DNA from: Charina bottae | Taxonomy: Eukaryota; Chordata; Lepidosauria; Squamata; Charinaidae | NCBI GenBank assembly: GCA_023362775.1 | Contig: JALMGJ010000029.1 | Span: 1,268,001 to 1,332,000 of the forward strand | Direction: 5' to 3' | Length of the DNA: 64,000 nucleotides | Shown here: in pieces, positions 25,601 to 37,600 of the stretch | How the letters are laid out: every line of letters starts with the position of its first letter | Numbering within the stretch: the stretch's first letter is position 1 | The notes under the pieces: model-generated | What the model saw: the letters and a program-made list of their open reading frames with translations, nothing else | Told to the model about the DNA's origin: nothing | The model's database searches: none | Program-made: the position numbers and the translations under genes

Positions 25601-28600
25601 TGGATTTCTGTCCCTTCTGACTTCAGTTCAAGGGAGTAAAGGTTGCTTATACTGTTCCTGTCGACATCAGTGCTGTTCCAAGGGTTTCTATCCTGCCGAG
25701 TATTTAATCTGTTCATCTTTTCTCTCCCTGACAGCTATTGGAGGATATTCAGATGCCAATGGGTGATGATCATTTTAATCTATTAATTGAAAAAATAGGA
25801 TTCCCAGTTGGAGGTTTGAGTTACCTTGATTTTGTGGCAATATTTGAAGGTGAGCAAATACTTATTGCTTAGTAATATATTGATTCTCAGTTACTGAGCT
25901 ATACCTACCACCTGGCTTTTTAAAATACGTTGGAAATCCACTATTTTGTGACAAAAAACTGACCAGGCATGTAATGCATTTGTCAAATTCCAGAGAAGTG
26001 ATTGAACAAGGAATCACTCTGTTAGCTGGGATCAGCCTGCCATGTGGTGTGGAAAACCCATGGTTCAGACAAATTGTGGTCGTTGCGGGAAATCGGTGGA
26101 GTGAAGATGCTATTAGCTCCCTACCAAATGCATGGAAGGTCCTGCCATGCTTGGCCTCCGTGTTGACTCCACGCTTGGCCAAGGCAAAAGGGAGAGCAAC
26201 AGCTACTATTGCTGGTCTTTTCTTCTGAACTGAAATGCAGAGGAACAGGCAGAGGTCCTGGTTGAGCTACATTCTCTTCAGTTGGCAACTGGAGAAGCTT
26301 TCTTCCTTTGGACCTCCACCCAAGAAACAAACAAACAAGCGAAGAAAATCCACTGACTAGGAAGGAACCAACTTTATTGTACAGCAGAACTGAAGCCACT
26401 TCAAGGAGTTAATTGCCTTCTGACGTTCCTCTCCTAGGAAACGGTAGCTCCACATACTGTACCTGCCACACATCTGGTATCTCCCGGAAGCACTTTCCGC
26501 AACCCAGGATGATGGCTAAGAGTGGCTGGTTCCAAACCACAATCACGTGAGTTGATGGCATCTAAAGATGGCTCTCTCCTGATAATCTTAATGAGTGGGA
26601 AAGGAATCATGAAAAAACCCCGTGGTCTCCAAATTCCTCAAAGTAGCTTGGAGCAAGATTGAAGACAGACATACTGCGTCTTGCTCAGTCCTCTGATGCC
26701 AGCTTTGCCTAGAGTCAGAAGTTGTGGAGAATCATGTCTGGTTCGTATGTGGATGGGAGAATCCAGGGTTGTAGGCTAGACTGGACAGAAAAAGAAATGA
26801 AAAACATAATGGAAGAAACAGTAACAACCACTTTGGTGGTACTGGCAAGAAAACTATGGATGTGTGCACAAGGTCACCAGGATTTGAGCTCAGCTTGAAG
26901 GAGATACTACCTTTTTACAGGAGACTGAAATTGGTGATATCCTATCCTTTTTACTTGAAGATCAGCGCTCTTCCTTCTCACCTAACCAGCCAAATGAATC
27001 TGGACGGACAGATTGGCTAAATCTGGATCTGAGGTGCTAAAAAGCTGGTCTCCACCTGCTAACTGATTCCTTTCCTTGGGATATTTTAATCAAAAGATCG
27101 GATTGATGAATAAGGACAAACATAATTGATTCCTCATACTTGCAATTCTATTTTTATAAACGGGGGTTCTGTGAAAGCCAAAAGAAAGGGTGCTGGCAAT
27201 TCCCTGGTACGTGCAAGCAAGGGAGACCCTCTATTTTGAGAGAAGAGGAATTTGCAGAATAGTTTCTCCTGGTTTGGCTTCGCAATGAAAAGTTTAAATT
27301 GCATGCAAATACGTCTCAGATTAGCTCTTGACATATCTACGGAGTTGTAGCTAGTAAGAACTGAAAGGACACCATTTTAGGTATCTTTCAAATTGCATAA
27401 GGATTTAATGATTGAACTATTAAACAGCTATTCACCAGGCCTGAAAAGAAGAAAAACCTGAGAATTTTCTGGGGTGATAGAGAAGGGGGGATTTGAAGTC
27501 AAGCTGAATTATTTTTAAAGGGAGGGGAATAATCCTTCCAATTTTCAAGGAAGGAAGGAAGGAAGGAAGGAAGGAAGGAAGGAAGGAAGGAAGGAAGGAA
27601 GGAAGGAAGGAAGGAAGGAAGGAAGGAAGGAAGGAAGGACGGACTTCAGTATTATTTTAAATCCTGCTGATAGGTACTTTTTCCACTTCTCTTGTGTAAA
27701 TCAGGCAGGATGTAATCTTTCCCAACAAGTTATACATTGAATTCAGTAGCTTCATTGGTCATATGTTTACTAAGCTAAATCCAGGGTTAGGGGATCCAAC
27801 TGCTACTCTTAAGTGGGCAGCAACTCCCCTGGATGCCCACTGACGTAATTTCATAGCACTCTGGGAATATGAAAAACATCAAGATTATTTGAAATAGCAA
27901 GGATATGGGTTTTCTCCCCAGCAATCAACAAATTAAGTGTTGGAAGCAAATACACACATGTGCACACCCATTTTCCTATGCAAACTTGATTTTCTAATGT
28001 CATCACTATGTGAAAATAATCCACCGAGCACCAACAACCTTATTGCTCCCATAATATATCCAGTTCTAAGCTTGTTCTCTGTGAATGTTAGAGGTTGTTG
28101 TTTGTATGTTTATTTTACTATTAGTTATACTTCTTGTATTGTTAGCAATCTTAATTGAGCTTAGTCTTACAGAGTTCCTGTTAGCAACCACAGATCACAC
28201 TGTAAGGTCGTTGGCACAGGAACAAGATCCTTCTTTAAAAAAAATCACACCACACAAATTAGCAAGAAATCTATACATACAACAGTTAAGGCTGTGCAAA
28301 GCGTCTAAAAGAAAAACAATTAGGCTGCACAACACAGTCAAAAGATGCATTTTACAACATCCATGAGCTCAAACAAAGCAACCTTTTGCCAAGCGCTAAA
28401 ACTGCGGCATCTTTTGCATAGCTGCTTTGAAAGAGTCCCCAGATTTCTGCATTGGACAAACGCTTCCACTTCAACATTATTTCTTTCTCCATTCATGTCC
28501 ATTTCTCCATTCATGTCCCCCCTGCACTAGGGCGAAGGTGTCTGTAGGGAGAGGATAAAAAAAATCAAACCGTGCGATCGAAGCCCTGCCCCGATTTTAT

Positions 28601-31600
28601 GTGTGTCTCCTCTAGGGATCATAGGGAACAGTGTTCCGCGCGCGTCATGCCGGCCACATGACCGCGGAAGCGTCTTCGGACAACGCTGGCTCTTCGGCTA
28701 ACAAACGGAGATGAGCACCGGCCCCTAGAGTCGGACACGACTGCACAAAATGTGCGGGGGGAACCTTTACCTTTTACCTCTAGGGGAATTGTCCCGCAGG
28801 GAGAAAGGCTACTGTGGGTGATGTGGGGATCCCCATCTCTCCCTAGGTTGCACAAAAGCCATTTGCAGGACAACCAGGAGCTCAGGATTCCTGCCTCATC
28901 CTTCATGGATCACCTTGGTCCCCCACTTAGCCGTGCAAAGAACAGGTTTGGGCAGCCCAAATCTTTCTTCCTTGGGGAAAGTGCAGAGGGCCTTGGTTTC
29001 AAGTGGCACAGCTGCCTCATCTCACACGGTTCCTCTGGGGGAAGACACCAGGCACCTGAGGGAGAGCCCCTTCACCCTTGCAGGCGTACACGAGTTAATG
29101 TCTTCAGTTCATGAGCTCCATCCAAGGAATTAGGTGAGAGTCTATATATATTTGCTGGATGCAGATGTATATATACACACAGAGAGAGGGGGTGGTGGAG
29201 ATTTCTGTGAAAGATCTGGAGTGGAGAAGCTACCTGCATGTTCTTTGATGTACCACAGAACCACTAAGGAATTAGGTGAGCAGTCTCTGCCCCTTTGCCT
29301 GATGCTGATGTACCCAGCAAGACACACACAGACAAGCAACGCAGGTCTCTTTATGGAAACTGCCCTGATTCAGAATAAAAGCTAAGCTGTATCAGAAGGA
29401 GTCTGACAGTCCCTGTCAGAAACAGTCGTGGACGCGATTCCAGTCCCTGTTCCAGGCCAGGGGAGATGAATCCAGACCAAATTTCAAAAGGGGGCTTCCT
29501 TCCCATCCCTCATCCCAAATCCATCCCCCCAACGTGGACTGAAAAGGGCAGGTCTGACTTGCAGCCCCCCCTCCCCCCTCCCCCCCTCCCTCTCGACATA
29601 CAGGCTCATTCTTGGCATCAATTTAAAAATAATGAGCGTGAGAGTAACAGCAAACACACGCCAGAAAGTGATTCCTCTTTCTGATTCCCTTTCTTGCTGA
29701 TACTGGAGAGTTCCCCCCCCGCTCCCCCCAGGTAACAGCCAACACTTTACATAAGAGCAAAGATAGTTTCTAAAGTTAATAGGAAGCTTTAATAAAAAGT
29801 AAAAAAAGATACTGAATTGAAGTGTACACATTTACTGGATAAAATACAATCAAGCTGGCGTATATTTGATAAAAGCCATGCTGAACAAAGAACTCAACAT
29901 TAATAGCCAAGTAGAGACTAGAATCAGTTCGGAAGGAATAACTGTCAAAATCTCCCCACCCCGTCCAACATACAACCAAGATATGCTCAAAATGGGGTGA
30001 ACATGACTATGATCTTGATTTTTTTTTTGACCCCCCCCCTCCCCAAGCATATAGGTTAGGTTAAGAGAAAGTAATGGGCCCATCTAATCAGTTTCACAGC
30101 CATGTAGGGATGAATCTCCTACATTCAACATGTTGATCAATATGCGCTGCAGTTGTAATGTCAGTTATTCAAATCTACCTTATGGAAAATGATAACACGG
30201 ATCGTTATTGATATAATTATTTCAGATTCCAGATTGTGTGGACCCTGTTCAAATCAACAAGTCAATGCTAGCAAATGTCACTTCATGTCTGCTGAAGAAT
30301 GTCTCAGCCAGTATAGTGATAAGCTTGCAGAAGAATATGGGGTAATTGCATTCAGATTTCTCATCATTATTAATTTTGTTTGTTTATATGTTTGCTTATT
30401 TATATAGCCATCTTTATATTTATATAGCAGTGATTCTGGACTCTATCAGAATGGTATATACAGTCCACCTTCCTATAAGCCACCCAGAGTCTACTGGAGT
30501 GGGTGACCATAACAAATTTTATGAAATAAATGAATAAGTGAGCTCTCTGATCAGAGCGGTATTACTGTTTTATTATGTAATGTCCCTGGGTACAAGGTTT
30601 TTATATGACTTCCACCCCCGTGTTGTGTGTGAGAATTCCACTATTTTCACACAGTGTATATCCCGTATGATGTTTTTACTTATGTTGACCACCAGGATTA
30701 AAACTAAAAAACCAGCAATATAATATACAAAATAAACTTATTTGTACTATAATTTACTCCTATGGAACAAGTGTTTGCACACAACCAGTTGGTGCAAAGA
30801 CCGAATGATAGAGAGGGGACCTCCAGGGTTTTCCATTCCTTTCCTCTCCCCATTGTAGATTCAGATATGTTCCACACTGAGTTAAGTTTAAAAACAACTC
30901 TACAGATTATCTTATACATTTTTTGAACAGTTTGGCTCTATGTTGATGGAATGTTCAGTTTACGGAACATTTTCTCCATAAGCTATGGAGACAAGGAAAA
31001 CAGGAGTCTCCTGAATTACCTTGATCATCTTCTCCTGCTCTCAGAAGGTCTCTGAGCCCTGTTGTTGTTGTTTATTCGTCCAGTCGCTTCCGACTCTTCA
31101 TGACTTCATGGACCAGCCCACGCCAGAGCTTCCTGTCAGCCGTCACCATCCCCAGCTCCCCCAAGGTCGAGTCCGTCACCTCCAGAATATCATCCATCCA
31201 TCTTGCCCTTGGTCGGCCCCTCTTCCTTTGGCCTTCCACTTTCCCTAGCATCAGCATCTTCTCCAGGGTATCCTGTCTTCTCATTATGTGGCCAAAGTAC
31301 TTCAGTTTTGCCTTTACTATCATTCCCTCAAGTGAGCAGTCAGGCTTTCTTTCCTGGAGGATGGGCTGGTTGGATCTCTGAGCCCTATTTGATCAAATTG
31401 ACAGCAGCAATTCCTTGCCATGGGATCTTCCTTATCACTTCAGTCTGGGGTTTCAAAATGTTCCAGTGTTTATGAGGGAAGAAGAGTGGCATCTCAATAC
31501 AAGCATTGGAAGAGAAGCAAAGTTTGGCTGGCATTGATTGGATTGATGCTACACACTGCTAAGGAGCAAATGCTGTGAATTAAATATGCATGTAAAGATG

Positions 31601-34600
31601 ATATGTAAATAAACACCTCAAACTTTTCCAAGTTAAAGTTTACTGTATAGTTTACAGTTTGTTGGAGGGAATCTTTCTTGTCCTATTCAAGTAGAATCTG
31701 CTTTCTATATGTGCAGTGTAGCTATCGGAGATGCTGCTGCATCATTTTATAAAGGATAAATCAGTGTTTTTCAAACTTGGCAACTTTAAGATATGTGTAC
31801 TTCAACCCCTAGAATTCCCCAGCCAGTACACACATCTTAAAGTTGCCAAGTTTGAAAAACCCTGGGATAAACTATCAGCTGAAGGGGTGTGGTGGCTCAG
31901 CGGGTAAGACACCAGGCTTGTCGATCGATCGCAAGTTCGGAGGTTCGAATCCCTAGCCCCGCGTGACGGAATGAGCTCCCGCACTAGCCCCAGCTCTTGC
32001 CAACCTAGCAATTCGAAAGCATGCAAATGCAAGTGGATGAATAGGTACCACTTCGGTGGGAAGGTAACAGTGTTCCGCGCGCGTCATGCGGCCACATGAC
32101 CGTGGAAGCGTCTTCGGACAGCGCTGGCTCTTCGGCTAACAAACAGAGATGAGCACTGGCCCCTAGAGTCGGACACGACTGCACAAATGTGCGGGGGAAA
32201 CCTTTACCTTTTAAACTATCAGCTAAATGTTTACCAAATCATGTTTTGGTTCATCTTGTTTACATATAAGGGGCTCAACTATGCAATTTAAAAAATAATT
32301 TATAGGGTGCTCAAGTCAGATTAACTAGAAGGAATATAATAGACTATTAAAAAGCATTTTCAATTTTTGAGTATCCAGGATGGACGGTTGTCCAAACTGG
32401 CTTTGGAAAAAAAATCAGATTTGCTATATGTCCCATTCCCTAAATAGTTTTAAAATTACCTTTTATGCAAATAATCTAACAAAAAGATTCTTTTTAAAAA
32501 ATTCTTTTAGCTGAAGAGTTAATGCATTAATGTAGTTTCTCTAAATGGAAAAGCAAAAGGTTGATCTGATTTTGATACTCAATTGGATATTCCCTACTAG
32601 GATGCATACATTGCCTTCCGTAAAATAGATAGGAACAGTGATGGTATTATCACAATGCTTGATTTCCGACGCCTGCTGGACAGTTTGACGATCAGCATGA
32701 CAGATGAGGAATATGTGCGTCTTCTTGGTATCTTGGGAATGAATGAGACCTCTACCCTGAATTATCCAGAATTCCTTCAGTTGTTCCAAGCTCATGCAAC
32801 TAAAGAGATGCGTCCTTGGCTGACCACATCTTACAAGTAAGAAGAATAGCAAATTGGTTTATTTTGATTTACATTATCATTACATTAGTCTGAAACTAAT
32901 TAATATTGGATGCAAGAAATGTCATGCAGGGTACTAAGGTGTCAGGTAATTTAGGATACAAAATATTTCAAGACAGAATCAGAAAATCATGTTGTTCTTT
33001 TTGGCAGGAATTTAAGCATACAGTATTTGACAGTGTATTAACAAGTGAATGAATATATTTTGGCTCTTTAAAGACTTATCAATAGGTTTAAAACTCAAGC
33101 ATTTCCACAATTACCTTTTTCAGCCATCTTACAGATAGCATTTTTAAAAATAATTGTCAGCCCCACCAAGTAGACCAGACCGAGAATCAACTCCACAAGA
33201 AGGTTTAGGGCTACTTTTGTTGAGGGTGGCTATATCAACAGAATCGTGCAAGCCTGATGGTGCTGGGTCTCCTCCCCCTCTTATTCCCCTGTGAATTAGG
33301 GAGGGTCTGTCTGTCTGAGCTTATGCATACCTTCTGCCACACTTTTTCTCCTTGTCACTTTGATAATGGATCTGGCCTATCTCTGTCAAGGTCAGACACT
33401 CTAAACAGTGGCACAAACGTCACTCTAGGCACCAGCCATTCAAGTATGAGATATAGTCTGCTACAGTTGGGAAACTACAACTGGTTTAAAATGAAGATGT
33501 CAGACCATTTAGGTCATGATCCAGTTGGAGTGCCTAACTCTGCTCCTTTCCCTCTTCAACCTCTACTTGGGTAGAACAAAAATTTTCAAGAAACACTCTT
33601 GTGTCCCAAGTGTCCAAACTTTCACATCCACATCAGATCTGGAGATAAGGCCTTGTGGGTGGTCATGCCATATCTGTGGAATAATCCACTGAAAACCAGT
33701 AAGAAAGTTTGGGCTACACCGTTTTTGGATTTAGGAGTCAATACAGTTTTCACTCGTGAGTTACAGTACATGTTCTACAATCTGCTGCTTGTAGGATTTT
33801 TGGTTGGTGATTTTTAAATTGGTATTTAAAGTTCTTGTTTGTATTGCTTTCAATTGCACCGTTATTTCTGAAAGCAACTTTGTTTTTCAGGGAAGTGAGA
33901 TATAAATAAATATTCTATTATACACTTCTCTATGCGAAGTCTGAAGTGTAACCACTTGATTTTCAACATCCTGTAGCTCAGCTGTAAGGTAACCTAGGCA
34001 ACCATCTAAGAAGTTTTTAAAAAGTCCTTATCACAGATCCACAGTAGTGGGAAGTTGATGAGAAATCAGGAAAACCACAGCAGTTTTTTTTTAATTCACG
34101 TGTTTCCCATCACTTGGAAGGGGAGCATAAGAGTGCATGTTGGTTGTGCTCTTTCTGTCGCATCCCTTCAGCCCCATCACCCCCAGGGGTTGGACGGCTA
34201 AAATCTGCATGGAGAACTTGCTATACCTGCATCCGTATCCATGATTTTGAATTGGTTCTGTTGAAGAGACCATACCTGGAGCCCTGAGTACAATTATGGG
34301 CAACACATTTCCAGAAAGATATGGACAGGTTAGAACAGGAGAACAGAGGAGGTGACAAAGATGGTATCAGACCTATGAAGACAGGCTGAAAGAACTTGGG
34401 ATATTCAGCCTGGAGAAAATAATTTGGAGGGGAGAGAGGATGACAGAGTTCAAGTACAGATAAGGAAGATGGCCAGAAACTCTTTTTCACTGGCACAGAA
34501 ACTGGGTGCAGCTGCCTAGATGGTGTTTAAATATAAGGACAAACCTCATGACCCAATTGGATTTATGCAAGATTTATGTAAGACTTATGCAAGAGTGGAA

Positions 34601-37600
34601 CTGTCTACTTACAAAGGCTGTGGGTTCTCCACCTCTCAAGATTTTTGAGAAGAAGCTGGACAACCACCTCTCCCGGATGGGTTAACTGGTCTTCCTGCAC
34701 GTTGCAGAGGTTGGGCTGGATGAGCCCCACGATCCCTTCCAACTCTGCAATTCTAGGATTCTGTGGCAGCTTTTTTGCTTTCTCTTGGGTGGTGAAACGA
34801 GTAAAGGGAAGAAAATATAGGGCTCTGAAAAATGTTGCAAGCAGAATTAAAAAGAAGATAGTTGAGATTAGTGTTTAAAAACTGAGGAGGTAGCAAAAGA
34901 TTTGCTGCTGTAAAAAAGTGGCATGTCTCAAAGGGAGAAACTTCATGCAACCTTTCTTCTTGGTTAGCTCAGATGTAAAATCTGACAATCCTACCTATGC
35001 AGATGAGTGTTCTTTATTAACTCTATTGGATGGAAACGTGGCAATGCACTTTATTTACTGCTCTGGCGTAAGGGAAGCAATTTTTATTGGAAGCAATGGC
35101 TTTTCCTATGGGATGTGCATTGACAATTTATGCCAACGTCTTCATCTCGCTTCAAAAAAGATGCTAGAGAAAAAATGTAAATAGGTTATTACTTCATTCC
35201 TTATACAGAACAAAGTTATCCACATACAGTATATCCAGACCACTTTGGATATATATTCAACGGATGGCTACGACTGTAAATTCTTATAGATTAGTCTTGG
35301 CCCGAGTTGACCTTTTGGCTAAGATCAGGTTTACGTAGCAAGGTATGAAAGACCATCTGTTCCGATACCTCTTTTGTCTTCCTCCTAGGTTGCTCTGCTC
35401 TGTCCCCCTTGATATCTCAGGCTAGAGAACACTCTGATTTATTGGATCCTTCTTTACTTTTACGAGGCAACCAAAAACTGCACTGTCTTAAGGTCTCCTT
35501 TGAGTAGAGCTCAACTCCTAGTAATTTTATGGTTACATCCATGTTGGCTTTCATGGCAACAATATGGTTGCAGTTTGCATGGCCTTCTTCTACAGCATTT
35601 CAACTATCACATCTAGTCTCCATCCTTAGGATTTTCTGGTGGTTGCCCATCCAAGTACTGACCACATCTGACCCTGCCAGAGTCAAGAAGCCTGGCTTTA
35701 AATACTGAATGATTGCTCTTCCCAATGATGCATGTTTTTAATTTACTACTTTATTCATTGGTATGCTGCTTTCAATGCCTTGTTTTGAAACTATATTTTT
35801 ACTATATATGAACTTTCCTCACTGATAAGCAGCTTATAAATTTTAATATAAATGCGAACATACGGAGATATTATATTCTTATGCACATGCTTATTTAATA
35901 TTATCAGTGTATATAATATAGTGGTGTCAGATGATTCAATCACACATATTGACTTGTATATTTTTAATCTTTATATCTTAAAATCCTAAACATAAAAGTA
36001 TCTTAGAAATTAAAAGAATAGCTTAATCTATGGGTGGCTTATATGGGTAAAGAAACTGATTCCTTTGGCTATTCTATTTCACCCTAGTTTTGTACTAAGT
36101 GTCACTTAAAAGGTAGTGAAATGTTGCTTAGATAAAAATCAGCTTGAGATATTTAACCTTAGTTATTTCTGTGATAAATAAAAGTGCAGTTAGGCTTTGA
36201 CATCAAGTGGAAGTTAATTTGGAATTGCTGGGTTAGCCCTTGATCTTATTTGTAAGGTATTAAAACTGTGGCGTTGGGCTGCGAGAGTTGTGGAGGGAGG
36301 GGCTGGCTTACTAAGTACAAATTTTAAAATAATTCAGTAAGACTGAGCCCATAGGAAAGAATAGGATATAAATCAGAAATAAACAATTCTGCGCAATACA
36401 GCAAAGATTAGGGAACCTGGTAGAATCTGAATTTGATAGAGCTGCAAGTGGGAAGAACTTTCTTTTTATTCTCTAGCACAAGGAGCCAAGCTCCCCCCCC
36501 CCCCCCGGGCTGCGTTTGGATGTCGATTGTTCTTCAGCGGCCACCATTTTCTTTGTAATTTTCTTTGTCATTGATAGCAAAACAATGTCACAAAAGAACA
36601 ACTATTTTAATCTTACTGAAAGAAAGGAATGTAAGCTGCTCAGAGTCCCTCTAGACTGGAGTGAAATAGAAACCGAGTAAATACATAAAATAAATTGGTG
36701 CTGCAATCTCAGCCACACAGGTTTAAAAGTAAATGCCCAATAAAACCAGCTGAGTTGTTCAAACACGAAGAACACTCTTTTTCTTAATGTTTCAGACAGT
36801 AAAAAGATATGCACCCACAAACACATAGACACTGCCTGAAGAGACACAACCTAGTTTTCTCCTATCACCTTCTTCTACTTTGTTCTACAAAATATGTACA
36901 GTGGATTGGCTGTTGGCCCAACTGAAATCAGTGGGTGTCTTCTAGTCACAATTATGGGCTGTTCTTTTGGTTTTAGTGTAATCCTCTATTAAACTAAGTG
37001 TGAGTCATAATTGTGGCTTCTTGTTCGTGGAGTTGGGTGGATATGAGTGGCTGAACGCTTTCTTCTCTATCCATCTCTCTACCCTACAAATCCAATCTTG
37101 CTTTTCTCTTCTTTTCCATCTCTCTAGTTCCACATTCATCCCACCAAGCTTCCAAGCATTTATTCTGCAAGTTAACCCCCACTCACCTCACATATGGCTT
37201 GAATTCACCCAAATCAGTAAGGTGCAATCCATTATTTTTTATATTTACCCACAGCAAGCAGGGATGCTGTGGAACAGTTAAAAGAAAGCCCAAACAACAC
37301 AACTCAGGAGAGCTCCTCGCCGGATGTTTAATGTTTTCTGCCAAAAAGGATCCTGGCAAGTTAGAATGATCAGCCAGCAATTTTTTTCTGGATTCTTAAG
37401 GGACCAAGAAGCCAGGAATGTGCATCTAACTTAATAAAGCATTGAGACGGTTGCCCTAGTTTGGCTGCTCCCTACTCTGAGGGCCACCTGGGCAAAAGGA
37501 TGCTTGTTTGCGTAGACAAAGGGCTGCTCTTCTGGTATGTGTTCAGCATAACTTCAGAAAGAGCAAAGGCATACAACCAGCACAGCAGAGATCACAAATA

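Larger units (their letters stand above)
23804..25734. other. Intron 6-7
   Basis: Holds a hAT element at 24197-24439, a SINE/BovB-type tail at 24630-24715 and a CR1 3' end at 24720-24842. Nothing recognised in 23810-24190 and 24850-25730. Confidence 0.6.
25850..30225. other. Intron 7-8
   Basis: Holds a GGAA microsatellite at 27547-27639, a truncated short-TIR repeat at 28539-28618 abutting a truncated tRNA SINE at 28618-28785, and C-rich tracts near 29563-29590. A diverged local duplication is seen (29121-29180 and 29268-29325). Nothing recognised in 25860-27540, 27660-28530, 28800-29120 and 29340-30220. Confidence 0.55.
30342..32600. other. Intron 8-9
   Basis: Holds a SINE/BovB-type tail at 30470-30540, a minus-strand RTE/BovB-related 3' end at 31061-31374, and a palindromic hAT MITE (31762-31864) abutting a tRNA SINE (31881-32212). 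Nothing recognised in 30550-31040, 31390-31750 and 32230-32590. Confidence 0.55.

Noticed and set aside
28085..28366. A 93-codon frame starting with a strongly hydrophobic segment
   Set aside because: No homology recognised and no splice or promoter context; AT-rich DNA easily yields such leucine/isoleucine-rich frames.
34918..35184. An 88-codon plus-strand frame
   Set aside because: No match to EFCAB6 or another family and no donor site in phase with the neighbouring exons.
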